A stretch of 64,000 nucleotides of DNA from Nostoc calcicola FACHB-3891 (lineage in GTDB: Bacteria > Cyanobacteriota > Cyanobacteriia > Cyanobacteriales > Nostocaceae): NCBI RefSeq assembly GCF_014697355.1, contig NZ_JACJRQ010000003.1, forward strand, positions 1-64,000, written 5' to 3'. Each line of letters starts with the position of its first letter. The stretch's first letter is position 1. Below are positions 16,332-24,803 of the stretch, one piece after another. Below the pieces are notes generated by a model that had not been told where the DNA came from, did no database searches, and saw nothing but the letters and a program-made list of their open reading frames with translations. The position numbers and the translations under genes are program-made.

Positions 16332-16955
16332 GTGAGATTAGTGATTCTGGGAGGTTCAGGATCGGGTAAAAGCACTCAAGCACAAAGGCTTTGCAGATAC
16401 TTTGATATCCCTCTGATTTCTACAGGTGAGATTTTACGGGAAGCCATATCTGGTGACAAGCCTTTTTCGAGGTTTCAATGGTCGCAAACAGACCCTCGGA
16501 CTTATTTTTCTGTTTACGCTAGCCTAAGTGAATTAGGCTATCACGCACGGCCATATCTAGAAAAAGGGGAATTAGTCCCAGACGAAACGATCGTTGAATT
16601 GATCCGAATTCGCCTCAGACAACCAGATATTAACTGCACTTGGGTGTTAGAGGGTTATCCGCGTACTGCTTTTCAAGCTGAAGAATTAGATTTTTTATTA
16701 GATGATTTAGGGCAAAAGCTAGATTGGGCAATTTATCTCCAAGTTCCAGAAGCAGTGATGGTTAGCCGATCGCTGGGGCGATCGTTACCAGATGACCAGC
16801 CTGAAATTGTACAGCGTCGTGTAGAATTATTCTACGATCGCACCATCCCCATCCTAGAATATTACGATCGTCGTCGCCGCCTATTAACTATCAACGGTGA
16901 CCAGTCACCAGAGATGGTGTTGCAAAATATTTTGACTCTGCTTTCAGTTCCCTAA
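16332..16955 (+). CDS. Adenylate kinase-family nucleoside monophosphate kinase
   Basis: A 207-residue P-loop kinase. GGSGSGKST (7-15) binds ATP, STGEILREAI forms the NMP-binding lid hinge, and WVLEGYPRTAFQAEELD matches the Adk GFPR motif with Tyr for Phe. The LID is short and lacks zinc Cys. A central insertion (SRFQWSQTDPRTYFSVYASLSEL) is not typical of Adk. It is probably one of the extra adenylate kinase paralogues of cyanobacteria rather than the ribosomal-operon adk. The true nucleotide is uncertain. Confidence 0.82.
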   Translation: MRLVILGGSGSGKSTQAQRLCRYFDIPLISTGEILREAISGDKPFSRFQWSQTDPRTYFSVYASLSELGYHARPYLEKGELVPDETIVELIRIRLRQPDINCTWVLEGYPRTAFQAEELDFLLDDLGQKLDWAIYLQVPEAVMVSRSLGRSLPDDQPEIVQRRVELFYDRTIPILEYYDRRRRLLTINGDQSPEMVLQNILTLLSVP

Positions 16956-17069
16956 AGATTACTGAGTGTCGCTAAATCTTATTCATCTAAAAATAATTAT
17001 GTATGGTATATGTAAGACACAGTAATCCTAGCAAGGTACTGTAGATTTAGTTGCAGAGGTACAGCGGCA

Positions 17070-18086
17070 GTGGGTATTGTAGTTGAGAACGTCTCTAAAC
17101 AATTCGGAAGTTTCAAGGCAGTCGATCGGGTCAGTTTGGAAATTAAGAGTGGTTCGCTAGTTGCCCTACTTGGACCATCAGGATCGGGTAAATCTACCCT
17201 CCTGCGATTAATTGCAGGTTTAGAAATGCCAGATAGTGGCAAAATCCTGCTGACTGGGAAGGATGCCACATATCAAACTGTGCAACAGCGGAATATTGGA
17301 TTTGTGTTTCAGCACTATGCTCTATTCAAGCATCTGACTGTCAGGCAGAATATTGCTTTTGGCTTAGAAATTCGCAAGGCACAGCCAAAGAAGATTAAAG
17401 GACGGGTAGAACAATTGCTAGAATTGGTGCAATTGAGTGGACTTGGCGATCGCTATCCATCACAACTTTCTGGTGGTCAAAGACAACGGGTTGCATTGGC
17501 AAGGGCACTGGCAGTAGAACCGGAAGTTTTATTGCTAGATGAACCCTTCGGCGCACTTGATGCTAAAGTCCGTAAAGATTTACGGGCATGGTTACGCAAC
17601 CTCCACGATGAAGTACATGTTACCACAGTTTTCGTTACCCACGACCAAGAGGAAGCAATGGAAGTCTCCGATGAAGTTGTGGTAATGAATAAAGGGCAGG
17701 TGGAACAGGTAGGAACACCAGCAGAAATTTATGATAATCCTGCCACTGCATTTGTGATGAGCTTCATCGGCCCAGTGAATGTATTGCCTAGCAGCTCGAG
17801 GATTTTCCAAAGCAGTGGATTTGATACACCCCATCCACAAGTATTTTTGCGCCCGCAAGATGTGATTTTGGAAACTAGTGCCAATGGTGCCACTACACCT
17901 GCCATAGTTAGCCGATTGATACATTTGGGTTGGGAAATTCAGGTAGAATTAACTTTCGATGATGGGCAAGTAGTGACGGCGCATTTAACACGCGATCGCT
18001 TTAATCAATTAGAGTTAGAACCAAAACAGCGGGTCTATGTCAAGCCAAAGGATGCCAAGTCCTTCCCCCTATCTTATTCAATTTAG
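17070..18086 (+). CDS. cysA: Sulfate/thiosulfate ABC transporter ATPase
   Basis: A 338-residue ABC ATPase. Walker [10 protein letters not shown] is at 35-43, Q-loop FVFQHYALF, signature LSGGQRQR, Walker [12 protein letters not shown] and the switch His in FVTHDQEEA. The C-terminal 100 residues ([36 protein letters not shown]) form the TOBE-like domain characteristic of CysA. It would energise sulfate uptake with CysT/CysW and a binding protein, none of which lie nearby, so it is an orphan or dispersed subunit. Start is GTG with AGAGG 10 bases upstream. Codon use is ordinary. Confidence 0.9.
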   Translation: MGIVVENVSKQFGSFKAVDRVSLEIKSGSLVALLGPSGSGKSTLLRLIAGLEMPDSGKILLTGKDATYQTVQQRNIGFVFQHYALFKHLTVRQNIAFGLEIRKAQPKKIKGRVEQLLELVQLSGLGDRYPSQLSGGQRQRVALARALAVEPEVLLLDEPFGALDAKVRKDLRAWLRNLHDEVHVTTVFVTHDQEEAMEVSDEVVVMNKGQVEQVGTPAEIYDNPATAFVMSFIGPVNVLPSSSRIFQSSGFDTPHPQVFLRPQDVILETSANGATTPAIVSRLIHLGWEIQVELTFDDGQVVTAHLTRDRFNQLELEPKQRVYVKPKDAKSFPLSYSI

Positions 18087-18110
18087 AATTTTGCCAGTTT
18101 GTTAACGAGC

Positions 18111-18160
18111 AAAACCCCAGAGTAATAGCTGAACTCCACAGTTATTAATTCTGGGGTTTT
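18111..18160 (+). terminator. Rho-independent-like terminator after cysA
   Basis: The arms AAAACCCCAGA and TCTGGGGTTTT pair, and the inner TAATAGCTG / CAGTTATTA extends the stem. The A- and T-rich flanks make it potentially bidirectional. Confidence 0.75.
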
Positions 18161-18285
18161 AATCTAATGCCAAGAATGCAAAGAATATTTGCATTTAATA
18201 TGATTAACAAATTGGCTCTTAATACAGTTCGCTACAATTACTATAGTTTTTGTTTTCAAATTTTTGAATAACTCTAACATTTAAG

Positions 18286-18585
18286 ATGGTCATGCGTTTT
18301 CCCATAATTGCTGCCACCTTCGTGGCTACTACCGTTAGTATCGGTACACTTTTGGGCGTTGCAACTCCTGCTTCAGCTCAGGAGATAATAACTTGTTCCA
18401 GCCAGAATAATCAGAGGAACACTTGTCCAATACGCACTAGAAGCAGAGTGAGGTTTGTTAGGCAATTGTCTGATGCCAGTTGTAGAGGAAATTGGGGCTA
18501 TAGGAGAAATCGTATTTGGGTGAGAAATGGTTGCCGAGCCGAGTTTTCAGTTGGTAATCGTAGAAACGGCAGATATGACAGATAG
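18286..18585 (+). CDS. DUF3011 secreted protein
   Basis: 99 residues; starts at the ATG at 18286 or 18292. A signal peptide spans residues 5-32 (VATTVSIGTLLGVATPASAQ). The mature part shows the DUF3011 pattern: TCSSQNNQRNTCPI, RFVRQLSDASCRGNWGYRRNRIWVRNGCRAEF, with four Cys that could form two disulfides. Strongly basic (many Arg). It is periplasmic or extracellular with unknown function. It stands alone after the cysA terminator. Confidence 0.82.
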   Translation: MVMRFPIIAATFVATTVSIGTLLGVATPASAQEIITCSSQNNQRNTCPIRTRSRVRFVRQLSDASCRGNWGYRRNRIWVRNGCRAEFSVGNRRNGRYDR

Positions 18586-18630
18586 TCAAAAAGAAGGCAT
18601 CAGACACAAGAGGGATAATTCGTAATTCAT

Positions 18631-19212
18631 TTATCGATTTAGGGGTGGTAACATTTCCCAAACTACAATGCTCAAATCAGGAAACTCTAAAGGTGAAATA
18701 GTCGCATTTTCTGCTAATGTGACCTCACTTTGATACCCGTCTTGAGTTGGTTCTCGAAAGACACGCAATTGACGACTAACCACATCTAACACCCAATAAT
18801 CTCTAATTCCTGCTTGAGAATATGCCTTGGCTTTGGTTTCGCAATCTAGTTTCAAACTGCTATCTGCCACTTCAATAATCAGATAAACTTCTGTTGGGGT
18901 AGGATGATGGTCTGCGTAGTCTAGAGGATCTACTTTCACTACAGCAATATCTGGTTCCGGTTCAGATCGTTCATTTAATTTTACTGGGTCATGAATAGAT
19001 ACCCAAGCCCTATTTTCTAATTTGTTTTTCAGTAAGTAATTGCTTCTCGTCACTGCTGACCGATGAGCCGTACCTTTAGCAATCATCCAAATTATCTTTC
19101 CTTCCAGGAGTTCCACACGTTCATCTGCACCAAAAATCCCAGCCTCAGCCATCCGGTGGTATTCTTCAACTGTCCACAGGCGAAGTTTTAAGGTCGGTTC
19201 TGTGTTTTGCAT
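18631..19212 (-). CDS. Uma2 family (DUF820) endonuclease-like protein
   Basis: 193 residues with the restriction-endonuclease fold of the Uma2/DUF820 family, which is expanded in cyanobacteria. Motifs in order: WTVEEYHRMAEAGIFGADERVELLEGKII (1-45), EPEPDIAVV (PD of PD-(D/E)XK, about 92-100), and PTEVYLIIEVADSSLKLDCETKAKAYSQAGIRDYWVLD (E-x-K-like). Such genes occur in large paralogous sets; the role is undetermined. Convergent with the DUF3011 gene, 45 bp apart. Confidence 0.92.
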   Translation of the reverse strand: MQNTEPTLKLRLWTVEEYHRMAEAGIFGADERVELLEGKIIWMIAKGTAHRSAVTRSNYLLKNKLENRAWVSIHDPVKLNERSEPEPDIAVVKVDPLDYADHHPTPTEVYLIIEVADSSLKLDCETKAKAYSQAGIRDYWVLDVVSRQLRVFREPTQDGYQSEVTLAENATISPLEFPDLSIVVWEMLPPLNR

Positions 19213-19318
19213 AGCTTGTTTTGCAACTGTGAAGAGTAATTAGTATCCTAGCATCTTGAACTTTTGAAGCGTTATTAGCTTGAATATTAAAGTCTTCAGA
19301 ATTGTGAATTCTGAATTC

Positions 19319-20053
19319 TTACTCTTCTAAAATCTGAATTTCATCAAGTTGATTAATCACCACATCTGCACCTTTAACATTATCCAAATTACCCACCCAA
19401 GTGATTCCAATACAACCTGCGGCTTTAGCATCACACCCCATTTGCATATCACCAACTGAATCACCCACCATCAACGTAGCGCTTGGTTCGACTCCCAAGG
19501 CTTGGCAAGCTTGCAAAAATAGCACTGGGTCTGGTTTACTCGGTCCTTCATCGACTCCCATTTCCAACTGGATGTAATCACTTAATTGGTGATGGGCTAC
19601 AAACTGTTGTACTTCATCAGTGGTTGCAGCTGAGAGTATACCAAGTTTTACACCAGCTTCATGTAGATATTTCAATGTCTCCAAACTGCCCACAAACAGT
19701 GGTGAAGGAGTTCGTCCAACGTATTTTTCGGCTTCATCCAAAGCTTGACGAGCTATTTTTAAGCACTCAAACCATCCTTTTCCTGTTTCGGCAATGTAGG
19801 CCGCAGCTGCAACTTCTGTTTCGCGGCGACTCGCCACTGATACTATGCCTGCTGGGTCGAGGATATTGCCATTGACGCCAAATGCCATTAATAGCGGTTC
19901 CCCAACACCGGGAATTTGAGCGTCTATTAACCTCGCTGCTTTTTGTGCTAGCGATCGCAAAAACGTTTCTGAATCTTCTAGAGTACCGTTTTTGTCAAAC
20001 AAAATTGCTTGAATATTATAAAAAGTGATATTTCTACATTTAATAGTGACCAA
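19319..20053 (-). CDS. HAD-superfamily hydrolase with altered motif I
   Basis: 244 residues. The HAD core has motif I FDKNGTL, motif II ILSAATT, a Lys in GPSKPDPVLF and motif III/IV VGDSVGDMQMGCDAKAAG. Motif I normally reads DxDGT; here the second acid, the general acid/base for phosphatases, is Asn. The helical cap (about 30-120) is of the phosphoglycolate phosphatase type. Start is TTG at 20053, supported by GGAG at 20063-20066. Substrate is unknown; reduced phosphatase activity or a different reaction is possible. It is downstream of rpsA on the same strand, behind that gene's terminator. Confidence 0.82.
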   Translation of the reverse strand: MVTIKCRNITFYNIQAILFDKNGTLEDSETFLRSLAQKAARLIDAQIPGVGEPLLMAFGVNGNILDPAGIVSVASRRETEVAAAAYIAETGKGWFECLKIARQALDEAEKYVGRTPSPLFVGSLETLKYLHEAGVKLGILSAATTDEVQQFVAHHQLSDYIQLEMGVDEGPSKPDPVLFLQACQALGVEPSATLMVGDSVGDMQMGCDAKAAGCIGITWVGNLDNVKGADVVINQLDEIQILEE

Positions 20054-20152
20054 AATATTTCACTCCATTTAATTTAGTTATTTGTCATTTGTCAGTTGTC
20101 TTTTGTCCTTTGGTAATAAAAAATGACCAATGACTAATGACAAAATTTTCAC

Positions 20153-20178
20153 ATAAAAAAAGAGGGATTTTCCCTCTC
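20153..20178 (-). terminator. Rho-independent terminator of rpsA
   Basis: On the minus strand, AGAGGGA-AAA-TCCCTCT is followed by a run of seven T, 50 bp past the rpsA stop codon. Confidence 0.8.
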
Positions 20179-20228
20179 TAAATAATGTTTTGATACTCTT
20201 CATTAAAGACAGTAAAACTATAAATGTA

Positions 20229-21296
20229 TTACTCTTCAATAGCTGCGGGAATTTCCTCTTCAATTTCTGTTGCTGGTGGAATTTCCTCTTCAATTTCTGT
20301 TGCTGGTGGAATTTCCTCTTCAAGTTCCGCTGCTGGTGGAATTTCTTCCTCTGCTACAACTTCCACTACTCCAGCAGGAGCAGCAGTAATACCTTGCTGT
20401 TTAGCTAGCAGCTGTTCCCGATACTTAGCAGCCATTTCTTCTGCTTTATCATAGACCAAATCCCGGTTTTTAATCATATCACCAGGTTCTGGTTCTAATT
20501 GCTTGGTAGATAGAGAAATCCGACCTCTTTCTGCATCCAAATCAATGATCATAACTTTCACTTCATCATTGACATTGAACACACTGTGAGGTGTATCAAT
20601 ATGTTCGTGAGAAATCTCGGAAATGTGTAGTAGACCACTGACGCCGCCAATGTCAATGAAAGCACCGTAAGGTTTGATACCACGAACTGTACCAATGACT
20701 ACTTCGCCAACTTCTAGGCGGTTCATCTTACGCTCAACTAACGCCCGACGGTGGGATAGAACTAAGCGGTTACGTTCTTCGTCCACCTCTAGGAATTTCA
20801 GTGGTAGTTCTTCGCCTACCAATTCTTCTTTAGGTTTGCGGGTGCTGATGTGGGAACCGGGGATAAAACCACGCAATCCCTCGATTCTTACCAATGCACC
20901 ACCGCGATTGGTTGCAAATACGCCAGAACGAACGGTAGCGTCTTCTGCTTGCAGTTGTCGCACGCGTTCCCAAGCCCGCATATACTCGATACGGCGAATG
21001 GAAAGAGTTAACTGACCATCTTCATTTTCATCGGTGAGGATAAAAAATTCGCGTGTTTCGTTTGACTGTAAGACTTCTTCCGGGGCATCGACCCGGTTAA
21101 TAGACATTTCTTGTATGGGTATGTATGCTGCTGTTTTAGCACCAATGTCAATCAGAGCGCCGCGCGGCTCTATACTGAAAACGGTTCCTGGTACAATATC
21201 TCCAGGGCTAAAATGATAGTCGTATTTGTCAAGTAGAGCAGCGAAATCTTCGTGAGTGAATCCAATTTCTGTAGCGGTTAAATTCTGATTGACCAT
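20229..21296 (-). CDS. rpsA: Ribosomal protein S1, cyanobacterial three-domain type
   Basis: 355 residues. Three S1 RNA-binding OB domains: about 30-100 (GDIVPGTVFSIEPRGALIDIG), 115-185 (with GFIPGSHIS) and 195-268 (GEVVIGTVRGIKPYGAFIDIGGVSGLLHIS). This three-domain form is normal for cyanobacteria and chloroplasts; it brings mRNA to the 30S subunit. After residue 300 the tail is an acidic, low-complexity repeat (EEEIPPATEI, about four units) encoded by 30-bp DNA repeats. It lies downstream of psbT/psbB on the same strand, with a terminator-like hairpin between. Confidence 0.95.
   Translation of the reverse strand: MVNQNLTATEIGFTHEDFAALLDKYDYHFSPGDIVPGTVFSIEPRGALIDIGAKTAAYIPIQEMSINRVDAPEEVLQSNETREFFILTDENEDGQLTLSIRRIEYMRAWERVRQLQAEDATVRSGVFATNRGGALVRIEGLRGFIPGSHISTRKPKEELVGEELPLKFLEVDEERNRLVLSHRRALVERKMNRLEVGEVVIGTVRGIKPYGAFIDIGGVSGLLHISEISHEHIDTPHSVFNVNDEVKVMIIDLDAERGRISLSTKQLEPEPGDMIKNRDLVYDKAEEMAAKYREQLLAKQQGITAAPAGVVEVVAEEEIPPAAELEEEIPPATEIEEEIPPATEIEEEIPAAIEE
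20240..20349. repeat. 30-bp tandem repeat in the 3' end of rpsA
   Basis: Nearly identical 30-bp units (core GGAATTTCCTCTTCAATTTC) start at about 20250, 20280 and 20310, with partial units on both sides; each codes for EEEIPPATEI or a variant. Confidence 0.9.
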
Positions 21297-21473
21297 GCTG
21301 ATTTAGTTCCTGGTTCTAGTCTCCGTAAAGGTTGTGCTACAAGCGCGATGTACATGCAACTGTCTTTAGCCAGTCCACACTTAACATCCTTTTTCATCCT
21401 AGCGCAGAAAAGCTAGTATTAACACATATCAACTCCCAAGATTGGAAATTATATCACAATATTAAAATGATTG

Positions 21474-21516
21474 GGGAGATGAGGGAGATGAGGGAGATGA
21501 GGGAGATGAGGGAGAA
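21474..21516. repeat. 9-bp tandem repeat (GGGAGATGA)n
   Basis: About four and a half units between the rpsA start and the psbT terminator, followed by GACAAATGACAAATGAC heptamer repeats to 21550. It is non-coding despite an open frame. Confidence 0.8.
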
Positions 21517-21568
21517 TATCCCCAATGACAAATGACAAATGACAAATGACGAAGGACAAAAAGAATAA

Positions 21569-21602
21569 TATCCGTTCCTACTATATTCAGTAGTAACGGA
21601 TA
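21569..21602 (-). terminator. Terminator after psbT
   Basis: On the minus strand TATCCGTTACTACT pairs with AGTAGGAACGGATA and is followed by TTATTCTTTTT. It separates psbB-psbT from rpsA. Confidence 0.65.
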
Positions 21603-21640
21603 CTAAGATTGAATGCGCTTAAAGTTGTGGTAATAGCGAT

Positions 21641-21745
21641 CTACTTCTCTTTTTTATCAAAGCGGGGGGGTTCGCGAAATGCGATCGCAAAGAAGAGAAC
21701 ACCTATACACAAGGTAAAAATCAAGATGTACGCAACGCTTTCCAT
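21641..21745 (-). CDS. psbT: Photosystem II reaction-centre protein PsbT
   Basis: A 34-residue membrane protein, MESVAYILIFTLCIG and on to FREPPRFDKKEK: a single transmembrane helix followed by the invariant REPPRF motif. PsbT sits at the PSII dimer interface near the QA site and aids recovery from photodamage. It lies 145 bp downstream of psbB on the same strand, the usual order. Identity is unmistakable despite its small size. Confidence 0.97.
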   Translation of the reverse strand: MESVAYILIFTLCIGVLFFAIAFREPPRFDKKEK

Positions 21746-21777
21746 TTTATGAGTTCCTGCCTATCCAGCTAGTAATG

Positions 21778-21890
21778 AGGGATTAGGGATTGGGTATTGG
21801 GGACTGGGTATTAGGGATTGGGTACTGCCTAGTGAGAAAGTATTCGTAAATACTTAATTTCCTAGTCCCCAGTCACCAGTCCCCAGTCCC
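21778..21890. repeat. Inverted STRR block between psbB and psbT
   Basis: GGGATTGGGTATTGGGGACT-type heptamer repeats (21778-21826) are opposed by CCCCAGTCACCAGTCCCC (21866-21888). On the psbB transcript these could fold into a long imperfect hairpin directly after the psbB stop codon. Confidence 0.7.
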
Positions 21891-23420
21891 TTAGAGGGCT
21901 TCCTTCCGGCGGGTTGACTTGTCACCCACTTTCTGGAATAGACCCCATTCAACTTGTTCTTCTAGATCCGCTTCAACACCGGCGAATACGTCTCTGTAGA
22001 TTGTACGAGCGCCATGCCACAGGTGACCGAAGAAGAATAGTAGAGCAAACACAGCATGTCCAAAGGTAAACCAACCTCTAGGACTGGTGCGGAATACGCC
22101 GTCAGAGTTCAAGGTTTCCCGGTCAAATTCAAAGATTTCACCGCCTTGAGCTTTACGAGCATATTTCTTCACATCGGCTGGGTCTGTGAAGGTCTTACCG
22201 TTGAGGTCACCACCGTAGAAACTAACGGTGACACCAGATTGCTCGAAGCTATACTTAGATTCTGCCCGACGGAAGGGAATGTCAGCGCGGACAACTCCAT
22301 CTGCGTCGGTCAAGACCACTGGGAAGGTTTCAAAGAAGTTGGGTAGACGACGCACGGTTAATTCGCGTCCTTCAGAATCTTTGAATACGGCGTGACCTTG
22401 CCAAGATTGGGCAATGCCATCACCCTTAACCATCGGTCCTGTACGGAATAGACCGCCTTTGGCGGGGCTATTGCCGACGTAATCGTAGAAAGCTAATTTT
22501 TCTGGAATCTGCGCCCAAGCTTGTTCAAGGGTTGCACCTTGGCCAACGCTGGTTTGGACGCGACGCTCAATTTCTTGACGGAAGTAGCCTTGATCCCATT
22601 GGTAGCGGGTAGGGCCAAACAGTTCAATGGGGGTGGTAGCGTTACCGTACCACATAGTACCAGCTACCACGAAAGCAGCAAAGAATACTGCCGCGATACT
22701 GCTAGAAAGTACTGTTTCAATGTTCCCCATCCGCAGTGCTTTGTAAAGCCTTTCGGGGGGTCGGACTGTGAGGTGGAATAAGCCTGCAATAATACCAACA
22801 ACACCAGCAGCAATGTGGTGAGCCACAACACCGCCAGGGTTATATGGGTTAAAACCATCTGGACCCCATTCTGGTGCTACTGCCTGGATGCTGCCAGTGA
22901 CACCGTAGGCATCAGAAACCCACATCCCCGGGCCAAATAGTCCGGTGAGGTGAAAAGCACCAAATCCAAAACAAAGAAGACCAGATAAGAACAGGTGAAT
23001 GCCAAACATTTTTGGCAAGTCTAGAGCGGGTTCACCTGTGCGGGGGTCTCTAAAGAGTTCCAAATCCCAGTAAACCCAGTGCCAAACGGCGGCTAGGAAT
23101 AATAGACCCGAAAGAATGATGTGAGCCGCAGCAACTCCTTCAAATGACCAGAAGCCAGGATCGCCTGTTGAAGCACTACTAACACTCCAACCACCCCAAG
23201 ACTGAGTAACGCCCAAACGTGCTAAGAAGGGCAGCACGAACATTCCTTGACGCCACATCGGGTTGAGAACCGGATCGCTTGGGTCATAGACAGCCAGTTC
23301 GTATAGTGCCATCGAACCAGCCCAGCCTGCTACTAAGGCTGTATGCATCAGGTGTACAGAAATCAGCCGCCCTGGATCATTCAGAACGACTGTGTGTACT
23401 CGGTACCAGGGTAGTCCCAT
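21891..23420 (-). CDS. psbB: Photosystem II CP47 chlorophyll protein
   Basis: 509 residues, full length for CP47. Starts [19 protein letters not shown]; six transmembrane helices carry His ligands for chlorophyll ([74 protein letters not shown]). The large lumenal loop E lies between the fifth and sixth helices (about 260-450). It forms the inner antenna of PSII on the D2 side. The minus-strand leader (23421-23892) holds the promoter. Nothing unusual in the protein. Confidence 0.98.
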   Translation of the reverse strand: MGLPWYRVHTVVLNDPGRLISVHLMHTALVAGWAGSMALYELAVYDPSDPVLNPMWRQGMFVLPFLARLGVTQSWGGWSVSSASTGDPGFWSFEGVAAAHIILSGLLFLAAVWHWVYWDLELFRDPRTGEPALDLPKMFGIHLFLSGLLCFGFGAFHLTGLFGPGMWVSDAYGVTGSIQAVAPEWGPDGFNPYNPGGVVAHHIAAGVVGIIAGLFHLTVRPPERLYKALRMGNIETVLSSSIAAVFFAAFVVAGTMWYGNATTPIELFGPTRYQWDQGYFRQEIERRVQTSVGQGATLEQAWAQIPEKLAFYDYVGNSPAKGGLFRTGPMVKGDGIAQSWQGHAVFKDSEGRELTVRRLPNFFETFPVVLTDADGVVRADIPFRRAESKYSFEQSGVTVSFYGGDLNGKTFTDPADVKKYARKAQGGEIFEFDRETLNSDGVFRTSPRGWFTFGHAVFALLFFFGHLWHGARTIYRDVFAGVEADLEEQVEWGLFQKVGDKSTRRKEAL

Positions 23421-23892
23421 CGACTACGCTCCTCCTCGATGAGTTAGTTTACAAAGCAATTTTCTTACTGAGTTTCTGAGAAACGAAAATCGCCACTCAG
23501 AAAACTCTCTTTTGTTTTTTGTTATTGCCAGAGCCAGAGCTTGACCACAACTTAGTCTTATTAAGTCAGACAGCGTAGGTGGTTTGGCAATGCTTACTTG
23601 CTCCCTTGAGATTTACCCCGGAGGGTAGCCATCGCCAAGCAAAAATGAGAATGTTTTAAAAAGTGTAACTATTGATGGAACTGTTTGCAAGCGTGTAAAT
23701 TAATGCGATCGCGTAGCATGTCCAAGTTTTTTCGCTACCAATCCTGTCGGGGATTAAATTTGCTTATCTTTTCTTTACGGAATGGGGTATGGGGCATTGG
23801 GAGTGCTGAGTGACGAGTGAGGAGTGAGGAGTTAAGAGTTATTATTCTTCCTCTGCCCCTCTGCCCCTTGCCCCCTGCCCCATACCCAATCT
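23421..23892. other. psbB leader and spacer
   Basis: Holds the psbB 5' region: a possible hairpin near 23620 (CCCCGGAGGG), a HIP1 site overlapping GCGTAGCATG at 23705-23720, and G-rich repeats (GGGGTATGGGGCATTGGG) at 23780-23800 opposed by CCCCTTGCCCCCTGCCCC at 23862-23880. No gene was seen. Confidence 0.5.
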
Positions 23893-24219
23893 CTACTGAA
23901 CCACCAACTGGATGTTTTGCGGGTGACACTTGGTCTGGGCGGTACCAAGGCGTTCGATTACTTGTTCGGCACTCATCAAACGCTTGAGTACTACTTGACC
24001 GATGGTCTGACTGGCGGTTACTGGGATTGTTGGCTTGACTTCTACGGTTAAAATGGCTTCTTCAACTCGATACAGCCATAGCAATTCGTCTTGTTCCACT
24101 AAACAAATATTCATTCGCTGAATATCTGGTTGGCGTCGCCATGCGGTTATTTGCCAGAGTCCGTCAGATGCCCACACTCTCGAAACTGTCCATCCCTCAG
24201 ATAGAAAGAAATACTTCAC
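23893..24219 (-). CDS. Conserved-looking hypothetical protein
   Basis: 108 residues from a GTG at 24219 (MKYFFLSEGWTVSRVW). Soluble, with regular strand-like blocks: LWQITAWRRQPDIQRMNICLVEQDELLWLYRVEEAILTVEVKPT and a C-terminal helix VVLKRLMSAEQVIERLG. No domain was recognised. It lies upstream of psbB on the same strand, 470 bp away, so cotranscription is unlikely. Moderate confidence from its protein-like composition. Confidence 0.6.
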   Translation of the reverse strand: MKYFFLSEGWTVSRVWASDGLWQITAWRRQPDIQRMNICLVEQDELLWLYRVEEAILTVEVKPTIPVTASQTIGQVVLKRLMSAEQVIERLGTAQTKCHPQNIQLVVQ

Positions 24220-24803
24220 GGTTTTAGTCTCACTACTTAGACTTTAAATCTGTTGTTCAAGATATCGCGATCGCTTTTTTCGCTGATGTATAAACACTAG
24301 ATTTGTCAGGAAAACCATGCAGCCGTTCTCTATGAGAAACCGCTCCACGGGTATGTTTATAAGAGGCAGGGGGCAGGGGAAAAGGTACAAACCTTGCCGA
24401 ATTGTGGGCAAAAGCCCTCCGGCTCCTTTTCTCCTAAGGTTTGAGCTCCCTGCTCAAGAGCTTTTTCACTCAAGCAGCAACAGGCAAAGTTTTAACGTAC
24501 ACTGCCCAAGCTATTGTCAAAGCTTAACAAAGCTATACCCTAGTAACTATGAATTTACGACAAATTCAGTCAATGTTTCAAATCTTAATTAAATAAACAT
24601 TTTTTCTTACTTGAGTAACTGTCATTAGTCATTAGTCATTTGTCCTTTGCAAATGACTAATGACTAATGACTAAGAAATGTAAAGTCTATTTGTACGTAT
24701 ATACTTAGCTGCCAGCATTGCCAAAATTATTTGTAAACATTAAGGCACAATAGTCGCAAATGTAGTAAGATGGCTGACCGCTGATATCTAGAATATTATT
24801 GCT
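24220..24803. other. 583-bp spacer with heptamer palindrome
   Basis: A G-rich stretch (GGCAGGGGGCAGGGGAAAAG) is at about 24365-24384. At 24624-24675 GTCATTAGTCATTTGTC is mirrored by its complement, forming an inverted block of the GTCATTA heptamer repeat. There is no coding sequence. The promoter of the binding-protein gene should lie in 24680-24800. Confidence 0.5.

Noticed and set aside
20190..20454. Plus-strand frames full of Phe/Cys/Trp or Ser/Ala/Gly
   Set aside because: Antisense shadows of the rpsA repeat tail.
21332..21535. Open frame ending MREMREMREMREN
   Set aside because: Built from the 9-bp tandem repeat downstream of rpsA's start region.
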